DNA from: Sphingomonas alba
GTDB taxonomy: Bacteria > Pseudomonadota > Alphaproteobacteria > Sphingomonadales > Sphingomonadaceae
DNA length: 64,000 nucleotides
NCBI RefSeq assembly: GCF_023516555.1
Contig: NZ_JAMGBD010000001.1
Coordinates: 744,001-808,000 of the forward strand
Reading direction: 5' to 3'
Shown here: piece by piece, positions 29,938-37,847 of the stretch
Layout of the letters: the number at the start of each line of letters is the position of its first letter
How positions within the stretch are numbered: position 1 is the stretch's first letter
The notes under the pieces: model-generated
The model's input: the letters and a program-made list of their open reading frames with translations, nothing else
What the model was told of the DNA's origin: nothing
Databases searched by the model: none
Translations under genes and position numbers: made by a program

Positions 29938-30633
29938 TCAGGCCGCGATCAGAGCCTTGTCCCTGAGCAGCCGCGACAAGTAGCTGTTCTTGGCAATCAC
30001 GAAATTGAGCAGGCGGTCAGCATAATCGAGCGGCACGGCGCCGATCACCGAAGGCCGGATGCCGATCTCTTCCGACCAGGCCGCAATCCTCCGTCCTCGC
30101 TCGACCAAAGTCATACCCAACTCACGCTCGAAGACGTCGAGATAGCGGAAGACCGGCGCGAAGGCGGCGTCGGCGAGGCCGAAGCGGGCGCCATTGAAGA
30201 ATGGGCCGGCAACCTCGTTTTCGAGAGCATCGAACCGCACCTTCAACGCTCGGAGTGCGTCATCGAAGGCCGCGAAGTCGGGCGCGCTGTACAGCTTGCC
30301 GATATCCGCCAGCGTTGCCGATGCATATTCGATCCAGGCGCGCGTCCGGGCCCGCTGGATGGGCTCGGACGGAAGCAGAGCGTTGAGGGAAATCTCGTCG
30401 AGATATTCGGCGATTACCGCGCTTTCGAAGAGGACATGCACCTTGCCCGCATCATCGACGACCTCAAGCACCGGAACCTTGCCGGTCGGCGAAGTCCTGA
30501 GAAACCAGTCGGGCTTGTTGGCGAGGTCGATGTCGATGCGCTCGAAGTCGATATGCTTCTCAGCGGCAACGATCGCGGCGCGCTGGACGTATGGGCAAAG
30601 CTTGTGGCTGATCAGTCGAAGGCGCTGCGGCAT
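29938..30633 (-). CDS. glutathione S-transferase family protein
   Basis: 231 residues. N-terminal thioredoxin-fold domain with CPYVQRAAIVAAEKH (a Cys-x-x-Val site like omega/beta GSTs) and the SPTGKVPVLE cis-Pro motif; C-terminal helical domain with RARTRAWIEYASA. Probable detoxification or redox role in the cytoplasm. GGAGAG precedes the ATG at 30633; an ATG at 30645 is weaker. It is divergent from a MarR gene with a shared operator region, so it is the likely regulated target. Confidence 0.9.
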   Translation of the reverse strand: MPQRLRLISHKLCPYVQRAAIVAAEKHIDFERIDIDLANKPDWFLRTSPTGKVPVLEVVDDAGKVHVLFESAVIAEYLDEISLNALLPSEPIQRARTRAWIEYASATLADIGKLYSAPDFAAFDDALRALKVRFDALENEVAGPFFNGARFGLADAAFAPVFRYLDVFERELGMTLVERGRRIAAWSEEIGIRPSVIGAVPLDYADRLLNFVIAKNSYLSRLLRDKALIAA

Positions 30634-30648
30634 CTCTCTCTCCATTCA

Positions 30649-30711
30649 ATGCATGTGCATGGATTATTTAGATGCAAGTGCATATATAAGTCAAGATTGA
30701 TGCATCTGCAT
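30649..30711. promoter_or_regulatory. three palindromic operators of the GST/MarR pair
   Basis: ATGCATGTGCAT (30649-30660), ATGCAAGTGCAT (30672-30683) and ATGCATCTGCAT (30700-30711) share the form ATGCANNTGCAT. They lie between the divergent GST and MarR genes, in AT-rich sequence. The repetition and position make binding by the neighbouring MarR very likely. Confidence 0.8.
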
Positions 30712-30731
30712 GAAATTGCTAGGATTTGCCC

Positions 30732-31196
30732 ATGACCGTCACCGCCGATGCCTGCCCAGGAAGCTGCACCGAGGTCGCCGAGCGCGCCTGGGTCCAACTG
30801 ATTCGCGCCCATCGCAGCGCGCTTTGCTCGGTCGAGAAGGCGCTTCGCGCTGCCGAGCTGCCGCCTCTGGAGTGGTATGACGTGCTCCTGGAACTGGAAC
30901 GCGAAGGACCCTTGCGTTCGCGCGACCTGCAGGAGCGGCTGCTGCTCGCGCAGTACAATCTGTCTCGCCTCGTCGATCGTATGGAAGCCGAGGGGCTGAT
31001 CGAACGCACGCGCTGCTCGGACGATGCCCGCTGCCAGTGGATCCGCACGACTACTGCCGGCGACGCGCTGCGCCAGCGCATGTGGCCGGTCTATGCCGAT
31101 GCGATCCGCACGGCGGTCGAGTCGCGCCTGACCAAGCCGCAGGCCGCTCAGCTGGGGGAGTTGCTCGCTCGGCTCAGCAACTGCCCCAAGGCTTAA
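30732..31196 (+). CDS. MarR-family transcriptional regulator
   Basis: 154 residues. Winged-helix part with LSRLVDRMEAEGLIERT and RTTTAGDALRQR, in the usual MarR arrangement, and helices for dimerisation at both ends. Cysteines are unusually plentiful (DACPGSC, RCSDDARC, NCPK), which may make it a redox or electrophile sensor; that is inference. It is divergent from a GST and has three matching palindromes before it, pointing to joint autoregulation and GST control. Confidence 0.88.
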   Translation: MTVTADACPGSCTEVAERAWVQLIRAHRSALCSVEKALRAAELPPLEWYDVLLELEREGPLRSRDLQERLLLAQYNLSRLVDRMEAEGLIERTRCSDDARCQWIRTTTAGDALRQRMWPVYADAIRTAVESRLTKPQAAQLGELLARLSNCPKA

Positions 31197-31301
31197 ATCC
31201 CGCTTCGCCTTGCCTTTTCCACCCCTTTCCGCCATAGGCGCCCCGCTGGCGCGTTGGGTCTCCCTTCGCGCCCGTAATTTTTAGACGATAGCCGGAGGGG
31301 C

Positions 31302-31318
31302 CCCGTAACAGGTACGGG
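31302..31318 (+). promoter_or_regulatory. candidate rpsF leader hairpin
   Basis: CCCGTA-ACAGG-TACGGG is a perfect 6-bp stem 31 bases before rpsF. Many bacteria carry a leader in which S6-S18 binds a CCG-containing structure; a GGCCCCG stretch sits beside this hairpin, so it is a possible version. Evidence is limited. Confidence 0.35.
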
Positions 31319-31349
31319 ATCAGCGATCGGCCAACATGGATGAAGAAAC

Positions 31350-31766
31350 ATGCCGCTCTACGAGCATGTTTTCCTCGCGCGTCAGGATCTGGCCCAGGCC
31401 CAGGTCGATGCGTTGGCGGAAAACGCAACCAAGATCATCGAAGATAATGGCGGAAAGGTCGTCAAGACCGAGGCCTGGGGCCTGCGCTCCCTCGCCTATC
31501 GCATCGCCAAGAACCGCAAGGCGCACTACGTCATGCTCGAGCTGGACGCGCCTGCCGCGGCCCTCGCCGAACTGGAGCGCCAGACCGGCATCAACGAAGA
31601 CGTCATCCGCTACATGACCATCCGCGTCGACGAGCTCGAAAAGGGCCCGACCGTGATGATGCGCAAGGGCGACCGTGACCGCGGCGAGCGTGGCCCGCGC
31701 GGCGACGGCGACCGTGGCGGTTTCCGTTCCGAACGCGCCCCGCGTGGCGAAGAGATGGAGGCCTAA
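31350..31766 (+). CDS. rpsF: 30S ribosomal protein S6
   Basis: 138 residues, starting [14 protein letters not shown], with the ferredoxin-like S6 core ([20 protein letters not shown] and [13 protein letters not shown]) and an Arg/Gly-rich disordered tail ([14 protein letters not shown]). Binds S18 and 16S rRNA in the platform of the small subunit. First gene of rpsF-rpsR-rplI, with a candidate feedback leader ahead. Confidence 0.96.
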   Translation: MPLYEHVFLARQDLAQAQVDALAENATKIIEDNGGKVVKTEAWGLRSLAYRIAKNRKAHYVMLELDAPAAALAELERQTGINEDVIRYMTIRVDELEKGPTVMMRKGDRDRGERGPRGDGDRGGFRSERAPRGEEMEA

Positions 31767-31769
31767 ACC

Positions 31770-31994
31770 ATGGCACGTGCATTCTTCCGCCGCCGCAAGT
31801 CCTGCCCCTTTTCGGGCAAGGATGCCCCGCGCATCGATTACAAGGACGTCCGCTTGCTCCAGGGTTTCATCTCGGAGCGTGGCAAGATCGTCCCGAGCCG
31901 CATCACCGCGGTCAGCACCAAGAAGCAGCGCGAGCTGGCGAAGGCGATCAAGCGCTCGCGCCACATCGGCCTTCTGCCCTACGTCGTGAAGTAA
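31770..31994 (+). CDS. rpsR: 30S ribosomal protein S18
   Basis: 74 residues, ending [12 protein letters not shown], with the S18 signature [19 protein letters not shown] and [15 protein letters not shown]. It forms a complex with S6 on the ribosome. It is three bases after rpsF, as in most bacteria. Confidence 0.97.
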   Translation: MARAFFRRRKSCPFSGKDAPRIDYKDVRLLQGFISERGKIVPSRITAVSTKKQRELAKAIKRSRHIGLLPYVVK

Positions 31995-32006
31995 GGAGAC
32001 TAGGAC

Positions 32007-32660
32007 ATGGAAGTCATCCTGCTTGAACGCGTCGAGAAGCTGGGCGCCATTGGCGACGTCGTCTCCGTCAAGAACGGTTTCGCCCGCAACTACCTGCTCC
32101 CGCGCAAGAAGGCGCTCCGCGCCAACGCCAGCAACAAGAAGCTGTTCGAGGCCAATCGCGCCAAGATCGAAGCGGACAATGCGTCGCGCCGCACCGACGC
32201 CGAAGCCGCCTCGAAGGGCGTTGACGGCAAGACCGTGCAGTTGATCCGCCAGGCTTCGAACACCGGCCAGCTCTACGGTTCGGTTTCGGCCCGTGACATC
32301 GTCGAGGCGCTCGACGCCGAAGGCGCCAAGGTCACCAAGAGCCAAATCGTGCTCGACCGCCCGATCAAGGCGATCGGCGTCCACGAGGTGCGGGTTGCGC
32401 TGCATCCCGAGGTCAGCGTCACCGTCAAGGTGAACGTCGCCCGGTCGCCGGAAGAAGCCGACCTCCAGGCTCAGGGCGTCGACGTCCTCGCCCAGATGTT
32501 CGAGGAAGAGGCTGCTCCGATCGCCGTCGAGGAGATTGCCGAGGCTCAGGCCGAGGAAGCTGAAACTGCCGAGGCTCCTGCCGAGGTTGAGGAAGCTCCC
32601 GCCGAGGTTGAAGAAGCTCCGGTCGAGACGGCGGAAGCCGAAGGCGACGCCGAGGCTTAA
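32007..32660 (+). CDS. rplI: 50S ribosomal protein L9
   Basis: 217 residues, longer than the typical ~150. The N-terminal RNA-binding domain (MEVILLERVEKLGAIGDVV, KNGFARNYLLPRKKALRA) and C-terminal domain are normal; an acidic tail of about 60 residues rich in Ala/Glu/Val with repeats such as EVEEAPAEV follows, as in other sphingomonads. It stabilises the large subunit. A strong intrinsic terminator follows at 32684. Confidence 0.95.
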   Translation: MEVILLERVEKLGAIGDVVSVKNGFARNYLLPRKKALRANASNKKLFEANRAKIEADNASRRTDAEAASKGVDGKTVQLIRQASNTGQLYGSVSARDIVEALDAEGAKVTKSQIVLDRPIKAIGVHEVRVALHPEVSVTVKVNVARSPEEADLQAQGVDVLAQMFEEEAAPIAVEEIAEAQAEEAETAEAPAEVEEAPAEVEEAPVETAEAEGDAEA

Positions 32661-32683
32661 GCCTTTACCGCATCAAGGAATTG

Positions 32684-32716
32684 GGCCGTCGGGGGCATTG
32701 TCCCGGCGGCCTTTTT
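32684..32716 (+). terminator. intrinsic terminator of the rpsF operon
   Basis: GGCCGTCGGG and CCCGGCGGCC pair (one mismatch) across an 8-base loop, followed by TTTTT. Located 24 bp after rplI. Confidence 0.9.
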
Positions 32717-32844
32717 CTTCGCCATTTCAATCCGTTCGTCGCATCGCCCTCCGTTCGTCGCATCCACTGGCTTCGGCACCGGAACGGTTTTCGCGGCCGC
32801 TCGCTTTACCTGTCGAGAGCATGGGGCGAACGAGGAGGCAGTGT

Positions 32845-33258
32845 ATGACCGACAACAATCAGGACCGTTCGCAATCCGAAGGACAGAACAGCGCCGATCG
32901 GGAGACGTCGCAGCGTAACCAGGAAAACGAGACCGGTCAGAGCCAAGGCCAGCAGCCCGGCCAGGGTCAGCAGGGCGAATCCGCCTTCGGCCAGCAAGGT
33001 CAGTCGGCTGGCGGCGACACCAAACTCGCCGACAGCGACCAGGCCGGCCAGTCCGGCGGCCAGGCCGCTACGGGCCAGAGCGCATCCGACCAAAACGGCG
33101 GCTTCGTCGGCTCGGGTCAGGACAATAGCAGCGACTATCTGACCAAGGGTGAAGACAATCAGGACGGCCAGGGCGCCCAGGAAACCAGCCAGGGTCGCTC
33201 GGATGTCGAAACCGGCCAGTCGCAGGACAGCAACTCGACCGATGACGGTTCGAACTAG
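32845..33258 (+). CDS. intrinsically disordered Gln/Gly/Ser-rich small protein
   Basis: 137 residues with hardly any hydrophobic side chains: very rich in Gln, Gly, Ser, Asp and Asn (for example NQENETGQSQGQQPGQG). No signal peptide or domain visible; it resembles the hydrophilic low-complexity proteins found in stress or desiccation responses, but I do not recognise it. GAGGAGG precedes the ATG by six bases and an intrinsic terminator follows, so it looks like a free-standing transcript with its own promoter. A longer in-frame reading extends back into the rplI region and is rejected. Confidence 0.7.
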   Translation: MTDNNQDRSQSEGQNSADRETSQRNQENETGQSQGQQPGQGQQGESAFGQQGQSAGGDTKLADSDQAGQSGGQAATGQSASDQNGGFVGSGQDNSSDYLTKGEDNQDGQGAQETSQGRSDVETGQSQDSNSTDDGSN

Positions 33259-33281
33259 GGCCTAGGCCATAGGGAAGACGG

Positions 33282-33313
33282 CGCCGCGCTCCTTCGGGGG
33301 CGCGGCGTTTTCT
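33282..33313 (+). terminator. intrinsic terminator of the disordered-protein gene
   Basis: CGCCGCGC and GCGCGGCG form a GC-rich stem around a 10-base loop, followed by TTTTCTT. It also lies just past the end of the convergent GST gene. Confidence 0.85.
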
Positions 33314-33963
33314 TATGCGGCTTCCCGGACCTTGGCGAGGATCGCGGCTTCCCGTTCGATCCATTGGCTGAAGCTAGGCCGCGCCAGGATCCGCCGGACG
33401 TAGGCGGCCGTGCGCGGATAGTCGTCGATCGAAACCTCCGTATGCCGGAAGTTGGCGAATGGGCCAGCGACCGCAATGTCCGCTAAAGTGATGCTGTCGC
33501 CGACGAGATAGCCGGTCTCGCCCGGCACGATCGATTCAAGATAGGCCATGATCGGCGGCAACTCGTCGCGGATGGCGCATTCCGCGGCGGCCTCATCGCC
33601 TTCGCGTTTGAGGAAGTAAGGCGCCACGACCCGATTGAAAAAGACTTTGGCGCCGCAACCAAACAGGATCGTATCGGAGAATTCCTCGAACCAGATCGTT
33701 CGTCCCCTTGCCCGGGGTTCAGCCGGGATCAGCGCCGGTTCGGGATATTTTGCTTCAAGGTAATGGATGATCGCCGATGAATCGGCGAGCTCGTAGTCAC
33801 CGTCTTTCAGGGCCGGCATCTTCTTGAAGGGGCTGGCGGCACAGAAGTCCGGCTCATGATTGGGGGCGCCGGTCGGCTTGAGCTCGATCTCGACGCCCTT
33901 CTCACCGGCAAAGGCCATGACCTTGCGGACGAATGGAGAGAGGGTGGAACCGTATAAAATCAT
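33313..33963 (-). CDS. glutathione S-transferase family protein
   Basis: 216 residues. N-terminal domain: LYGSTLSPFVRKVMAFAGEKG (SPFVRK motif with active-site Ser), PFKKMPALKDGD (cis-Pro) and ADSSAIIHYLE; C-terminal helical domain with ITLADIAVAGPF (N-capping box). Distinct from the GST at 30 kb. The start MILYGSTLSPF is preferred, with AAGGGG upstream. Cytoplasmic; substrates unknown. Confidence 0.9.
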   Translation of the reverse strand: MILYGSTLSPFVRKVMAFAGEKGVEIELKPTGAPNHEPDFCAASPFKKMPALKDGDYELADSSAIIHYLEAKYPEPALIPAEPRARGRTIWFEEFSDTILFGCGAKVFFNRVVAPYFLKREGDEAAAECAIRDELPPIMAYLESIVPGETGYLVGDSITLADIAVAGPFANFRHTEVSIDDYPRTAAYVRRILARPSFSQWIEREAAILAKVREAA

Positions 33964-34027
33964 CGCATTCCCCTTTCGCGCATCGGGCTTCACTGCCTTC
34001 TAGTGCCACTCGAACACCTCCGCCAGT

Positions 34028-34522
34028 TCACCTGATCCGATAGAAGTTGGCGACGCGGTCGAGCGCGATCGTCAGCACGACCTTTCCCGCTCGCGCTGGC
34101 CAGCCGAGCGCCGTCTCGGCATCGCGCATCCCCTCCCCTCCGCAGACAATGCGCCAGAGAATATCCTGCAGCCCTGGACCGGCAGCCTGACTCGCTGCTT
34201 CGAAGCGTTTTCGGCAGTCGATCTGCCGCGCGTGCAGATCGGGTGCGCCGCCGGTCCCGCCGCGTCCGCTGCTGATCGGTGACGCGTCCCAAGTCATCGT
34301 TACCCGCGAAGCCAGTTGCCCCTTTTCCCAGTCGCCGCGCAGTGTCTCGCCGGCATCATATTGCCGGCGACTGATATGCCCGCGCGTGAATAACCAGCCG
34401 AGCGGCGACTCCACCTGGTTGACCGTCACGGACCGCCGAGCCCGCTTGGTCGCCGTCGGCTTGATCGTCCCACCGACGTCATCTCCCTCGATCAGGCATT
34501 CCTTCAGCAGCAGCTTGCCCAT
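34028..34522 (-). CDS. DUF6456 family protein
   Basis: 164 residues. The diagnostic part is ESPLGWLFTRGHISRRQYDA followed by LRGDWEKGQLASRVTMTWD and, at the C-terminus, LGWPARAGKVVLTIALDRVANFY, matching a domain widespread in Alphaproteobacteria of unknown exact role, often placed near DNA or cell-cycle control genes. The start at the second of two ATGs is 4 bases after GGAGG. It is divergent from an XRE regulator across a 96-bp gap. Confidence 0.8.
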   Translation of the reverse strand: MGKLLLKECLIEGDDVGGTIKPTATKRARRSVTVNQVESPLGWLFTRGHISRRQYDAGETLRGDWEKGQLASRVTMTWDASPISSGRGGTGGAPDLHARQIDCRKRFEAASQAAGPGLQDILWRIVCGGEGMRDAETALGWPARAGKVVLTIALDRVANFYRIR

Positions 34523-34572
34523 CATACCTCCATCCGAATCGCATCGAAGGAAGGGGTTGCCACAACGGCAAA

Positions 34573-34603
34573 ACTGTAGGACAGTATAAAAACCATATTG
34601 GTT
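34573..34603. promoter_or_regulatory. two palindromes in the DUF6456/XRE divergent gap
   Basis: ACTGT-AGG-ACAGT (34573-34585) and AACCA-TAT-TGGTT (34591-34603) are two 13-bp inverted repeats, centre spacing 18 bp. A TATAAA-like -10 box (34586-34590 region) lies between them. Likely operators for the adjacent XRE protein. Confidence 0.5.
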
Positions 34604-34618
34604 ACAACGGGCATTCGC

Positions 34619-35182
34619 ATGATCACTCGCATCCGGGAAGTCCGCAAAGCCAAGGGCCTGACCCTCGATGATGTCGGCCAGCGTTGTGATCCACCAACCA
34701 CGGCGCAGACGATCGGCCGGCTCGAGACCGGCACTCGGACAGTGTCGGTCGGCTGGCTCAATCGCATCGCATCGGCGCTCGGCGTCGACGCGGCGGACCT
34801 CGTCGATCACCCTGACCGCGCGGAGATGGAAGTCGTCGCCGTACTCGGCACGCATGGCGCCCAGGCGCCGAAGCGCCACGGCCTCGTCGTGCCGCCGCGC
34901 AATTCCCCGGGACAGGTCGCCATGACAGTTGCGGCCAGCATCGGCGATTATCGCGCCGGCGATGAGATCTGGTGCGACCGCGTCGGCCCAGAGGAATTCG
35001 CGCTTGCCCTCAACCGCGATGTGCTCGTTCCCCGGCCTGCGGGCCGTTTCCTGTTCGGACGCCTCATCAACCGGGACGCTGACAAGCTGCAGCTCCTGCC
35101 ACTCGAAGCAGGTGGACGGCAGCAGGTGATTCCAAATCCACCCTGGCTGGGAGTGGCTGTAAAACTGGTGCGCAGTCTCTAA
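34619..35182 (+). CDS. XRE-family helix-turn-helix regulator
   Basis: 187 residues. Residues 1-60 are an XRE HTH (MITRIREVRKAKGLTLDD, TTAQTIGRLETGTRTVS and WLNRIASALGV). The C-terminal part (IGDYRAGDEIWCDRV ... GRFLFGRLINRD) looks like the beta-barrel of LexA/CI S24-like repressors, but no Ser-Lys peptidase pair is evident. So probably a non-cleavable repressor. Divergent from DUF6456, with two palindromes between. Confidence 0.85.
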   Translation: MITRIREVRKAKGLTLDDVGQRCDPPTTAQTIGRLETGTRTVSVGWLNRIASALGVDAADLVDHPDRAEMEVVAVLGTHGAQAPKRHGLVVPPRNSPGQVAMTVAASIGDYRAGDEIWCDRVGPEEFALALNRDVLVPRPAGRFLFGRLINRDADKLQLLPLEAGGRQQVIPNPPWLGVAVKLVRSL

Positions 35183-35224
35183 GCGCTTGACCAATGGCGG
35201 ACCGAAAGTCAGTGACGGCCCAGA

Positions 35225-35300
35225 GGGCGCTTAGCTCAGTTGGTAGAGCATCTCGTTTACACCGAGAGGGTCGGCGGTTCGAGCCCGTCAGCGCCCACCA
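35225..35300 (+). tRNA. tRNA-Val (anticodon TAC)
   Basis: 76 nt. Acceptor stem GGGCGCT pairs with AGCGCCC; D-arm TAGCTCAGTTGGTAGAGC; anticodon arm CTCGT-TTACACC-GAG with anticodon TAC; T-arm GTTCGAGCC; 3' CCA is encoded. Reads GUA and probably other valine codons through modification. Confidence 0.97.
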
Positions 35301-35303
35301 GTC

Positions 35304-36437
35304 CTAAAGATACTCTGTCAGGACCAGTGTGACTTCGCGCCTCTGGCCACCGCGTACCACCGCGAGCGAAACTGGATCACCGGGCCTACCGCCTAGCTGG
35401 CGAATGAGATCACGGAATTCGCCATCGATGCGGTCGCCCGGAACGATTCCGGCCTGTTCCGCAGGACTGCCCCTCCCGACCATCGTCGCCTTGATGTCCC
35501 TTCCTTTCTCGTCAATCCACAGCCCGGAAAGATTGTATCGGTCGGGCCTGCCAGGATTTCCGTTCGGCCGGGTCCAGAGCCGCGCGGCCTGCACCTCCGT
35601 CGCCAGGTTGAGGCGCTGAATCAGCGAAAGTCCGACCAGGCCATCTTCGATGAAGTTGGGAAATTCGTCTGCGACAAAGACAAGCGGCTTCTCGATTCTG
35701 AAACCGCCAATCTCGAGTGGCGCGCTGGCGCGGTAGAGGCGTCTTGGCTGGCCGCCCGCCATCACCGGCGACCAATTTTGCCGGTCGACGTCGATCCCGC
35801 ATTTCCGCGCGACCTTGGAGAAGATGGAAATCGACCCAGGAGCGCCGGTATCAAACAGGCAACGCAGCTTCTGGCCTGCCAGAGAAACCTGTCCGTACAA
35901 ATGCGGCGAGCCCACATCATTTGTTTGGATGGCGCGCTCATGCGCGACCCACCCCGTCCGGTCGGGCCCGCCATCAGGGTAAAGGCGCCACTGCATCGCC
36001 GAAAAATCGAGTTCGGCATCCATGGTTGTCAGGCAGCCAGCGGCGAGCATTCCAACGACGTCACGCCCCAAGGGAAAGTCGATGCCGGCAAACAGCACGC
36101 GCTCCTGCCGGAAGGCATTGCCGAAGATAATCTCACGCGCCTCGAACATCGGAAAGTTCTGATAGCGTCCAGCAATACCGAGCGGCGTCACTCCGTGTTG
36201 TTTGAGGTCCAGGCGCTTGGCAAGGTCGGCCGAGATGATGCTGGTCAGGCTGCCTGTGTCGATACCGAGTTCGAACGGTCCCTTGCCTTCGATCATGCAG
36301 CTGACCGCCAGCCGGCCTGACTGCAGGCTGATGGGCACGCGGTAAATCCTCCCCGCGGCCGCCAGTGCACTGCGTGGAATGGCAAGGAAGGCAAGTGCCG
36401 GGCCGCAGCCCAGCAAGACATCACGACGAGTGACCAT
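35304..36437 (-). CDS. secreted aspartyl-protease-like protein with PDZ domain
   Basis: 377 residues with a Tat-type signal (TRRDVLLGCGPALAFLAIPR). There are two retropepsin-like domains in one chain, each with an aspartic motif: Asp60-Thr-Gly (GIDTGSLTS) and Asp196-Thr-Gly (LFDTGAPGS). Single-chain arrangement would bring the two together, as in pepsin. The last ~70 residues form a PDZ domain (GRGSPAEQAGIVPGDRIDGE). Probably periplasmic quality control or processing; substrates unknown. The start avoids 85 noncoding-like residues. Confidence 0.85.
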   Translation of the reverse strand: MVTRRDVLLGCGPALAFLAIPRSALAAAGRIYRVPISLQSGRLAVSCMIEGKGPFELGIDTGSLTSIISADLAKRLDLKQHGVTPLGIAGRYQNFPMFEAREIIFGNAFRQERVLFAGIDFPLGRDVVGMLAAGCLTTMDAELDFSAMQWRLYPDGGPDRTGWVAHERAIQTNDVGSPHLYGQVSLAGQKLRCLFDTGAPGSISIFSKVARKCGIDVDRQNWSPVMAGGQPRRLYRASAPLEIGGFRIEKPLVFVADEFPNFIEDGLVGLSLIQRLNLATEVQAARLWTRPNGNPGRPDRYNLSGLWIDEKGRDIKATMVGRGSPAEQAGIVPGDRIDGEFRDLIRQLGGRPGDPVSLAVVRGGQRREVTLVLTEYL

Positions 36438-36505
36438 GGATTCGGACCCCAGAACGCAACCCGAGCCTGCGCATCGAGCATGCTGGCACGGCAATTGTCT
36501 AGGGG

Positions 36506-37426
36506 TCAGATGACGGCCGGTTTGATCACCTCGGCGAAATAGCGCCGCATTGCGCTGCTGGCGGCGGGCGCCAGTTCGACGAAGACGCGCCGGCCGTCGT
36601 GCGGATCGGCTCGGCGCCCGAAAAGGCCCTGCTCCGTCATTGTCTTGATCCAGCGTAGCGCCGTGGTCGCCGGCACGGCCGCAGCGATGCAAAGCGACGA
36701 CACCGGCACGCGCAGCTGGGCGATTTCCGCCTGCAACAGGTCGAGCAGCATGTCCCAGGCAGGATCGGCGAACAGCTCCTCCGAAAAGAAGCGAGAACGC
36801 AGCCGACGGGCGCGGATGACGGTACGGACTGCATCCGCATCGACGTCGGGAACTTCCGTCCTCGCCTCCACCGGCTTTAATGCCGGACTGCCCGGTCCGC
36901 TCGACAGCCGGGCCAGGGTAGATGCGATGCGCCCCATTTCATCGGAAAGCTGGCGCAACCGTACGGCATTGTCCTTGCCGACGTCGCTAACATTACGGCC
37001 CTCCCGCGCACCGAACAAAGCCAGCGCCAGCACGGCGGCGCGCTGTGCGTCGTCGGCGTCGATCAGGATATCGCTTGAGCGATCCGTCAACCTGGCGGCG
37101 ACCATATCGACGAGTTCGATCGGCGTGGACGCGACAACGGGGATACCCTGCGTTTCCGCAAGCTGGTTGAGGCGGCCAAGGAGGCGATCGAGCTCCGGCG
37201 TGTCGTCCTCTTCGCCAAGCTCAACCCAGGCCAGCCCCAACGAAACCTGATCGTCAAGCCGCTCCATGCCTTCTTCGATGGAAAATGACCCGACCAGGCG
37301 GACTCCGGAGGCGGCCAGGGCCTCTTCTGCTCGACGCTGTCGTGAACCCGTGGCGAATAACAAGGCGGGTTTGGAAAGATGATAATCGACGGCGTAACCC
37401 GCCTGGACCTGCTCGAATTCGCTCAT
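36506..37426 (-). CDS. winged-helix DNA-binding regulator
   Basis: 306 residues. The C-terminal third is a MarR-like winged helix (FADPAWDMLLDLLQAEIAQL, SSLCIAAAVPATTALRWIKT, DPHDGRRVFVELA), a pattern common in sphingomonad regulators. The N-terminal ~150 residues look like an altered receiver/sensor region (LFATGSRQRRAEEALAASG, IPVVASTP), with no phosphorylation Asp that I can confirm. Sensed signal unknown. It is the first gene in its leftward set, next to the protease gene. Confidence 0.8.
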   Translation of the reverse strand: MSEFEQVQAGYAVDYHLSKPALLFATGSRQRRAEEALAASGVRLVGSFSIEEGMERLDDQVSLGLAWVELGEEDDTPELDRLLGRLNQLAETQGIPVVASTPIELVDMVAARLTDRSSDILIDADDAQRAAVLALALFGAREGRNVSDVGKDNAVRLRQLSDEMGRIASTLARLSSGPGSPALKPVEARTEVPDVDADAVRTVIRARRLRSRFFSEELFADPAWDMLLDLLQAEIAQLRVPVSSLCIAAAVPATTALRWIKTMTEQGLFGRRADPHDGRRVFVELAPAASSAMRRYFAEVIKPAVI

Positions 37427-37598
37427 AACGCGCCTTCCCAAGAAATGACGGCGTGAAAGAAAGAACCGAGCAGGTTGTTAGTATCCGTCAAACCGGCGCC
37501 AGGACAGATTAAATTGACTCCGGTACGGACATAACCATCACCGTTAATTCATTTCATGCCAATATCGGCGCTTCCCGAAGGAAGGGGGCGAGGAAACC

Positions 37599-37847
37599 TT
37601 GAGTCCGCGTAATTCAGACCAGGATCGCTGGCTCGCCGAGGCGGCGGCTGCCCTTGCCGAAGCAGAAAGACTGACCGGCCTCCTGGCTCTCGCCCGTCAT
37701 CGCAACGAATTGGCCCTGGCGTCGGCCCAGGCCGAAATCATGGGGCTGCGCCGCGAGATCGAGCGCATCCAGCGCGAACGTATCGGCGAACGGCGGCGCG
37801 AATTTCATCCGGACTGGTTGCGATCCGCCTGGAGCGCGACGCGTTAG
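37599..37847 (+). CDS. small coiled-coil hypothetical protein
   Basis: 82 residues, mostly one charged helix (EAAAALAEAERLTGLLALAR, LRREIERIQRERIGERRREF). No family is recognised. The start is a TTG (seven bases after GAGGAAAC); no ATG is suitable. Expression and function are uncertain. It runs 4 bp into the convergent cysQ. Confidence 0.55.
   Translation: MSPRNSDQDRWLAEAAAALAEAERLTGLLALARHRNELALASAQAEIMGLRREIERIQRERIGERRREFHPDWLRSAWSATR

Noticed and set aside
34523-35194. Upstream extension of the DUF6456 reading through the XRE gene
   Set aside because: Only the part to 34522 has family similarity; the rest is antisense to the XRE gene.
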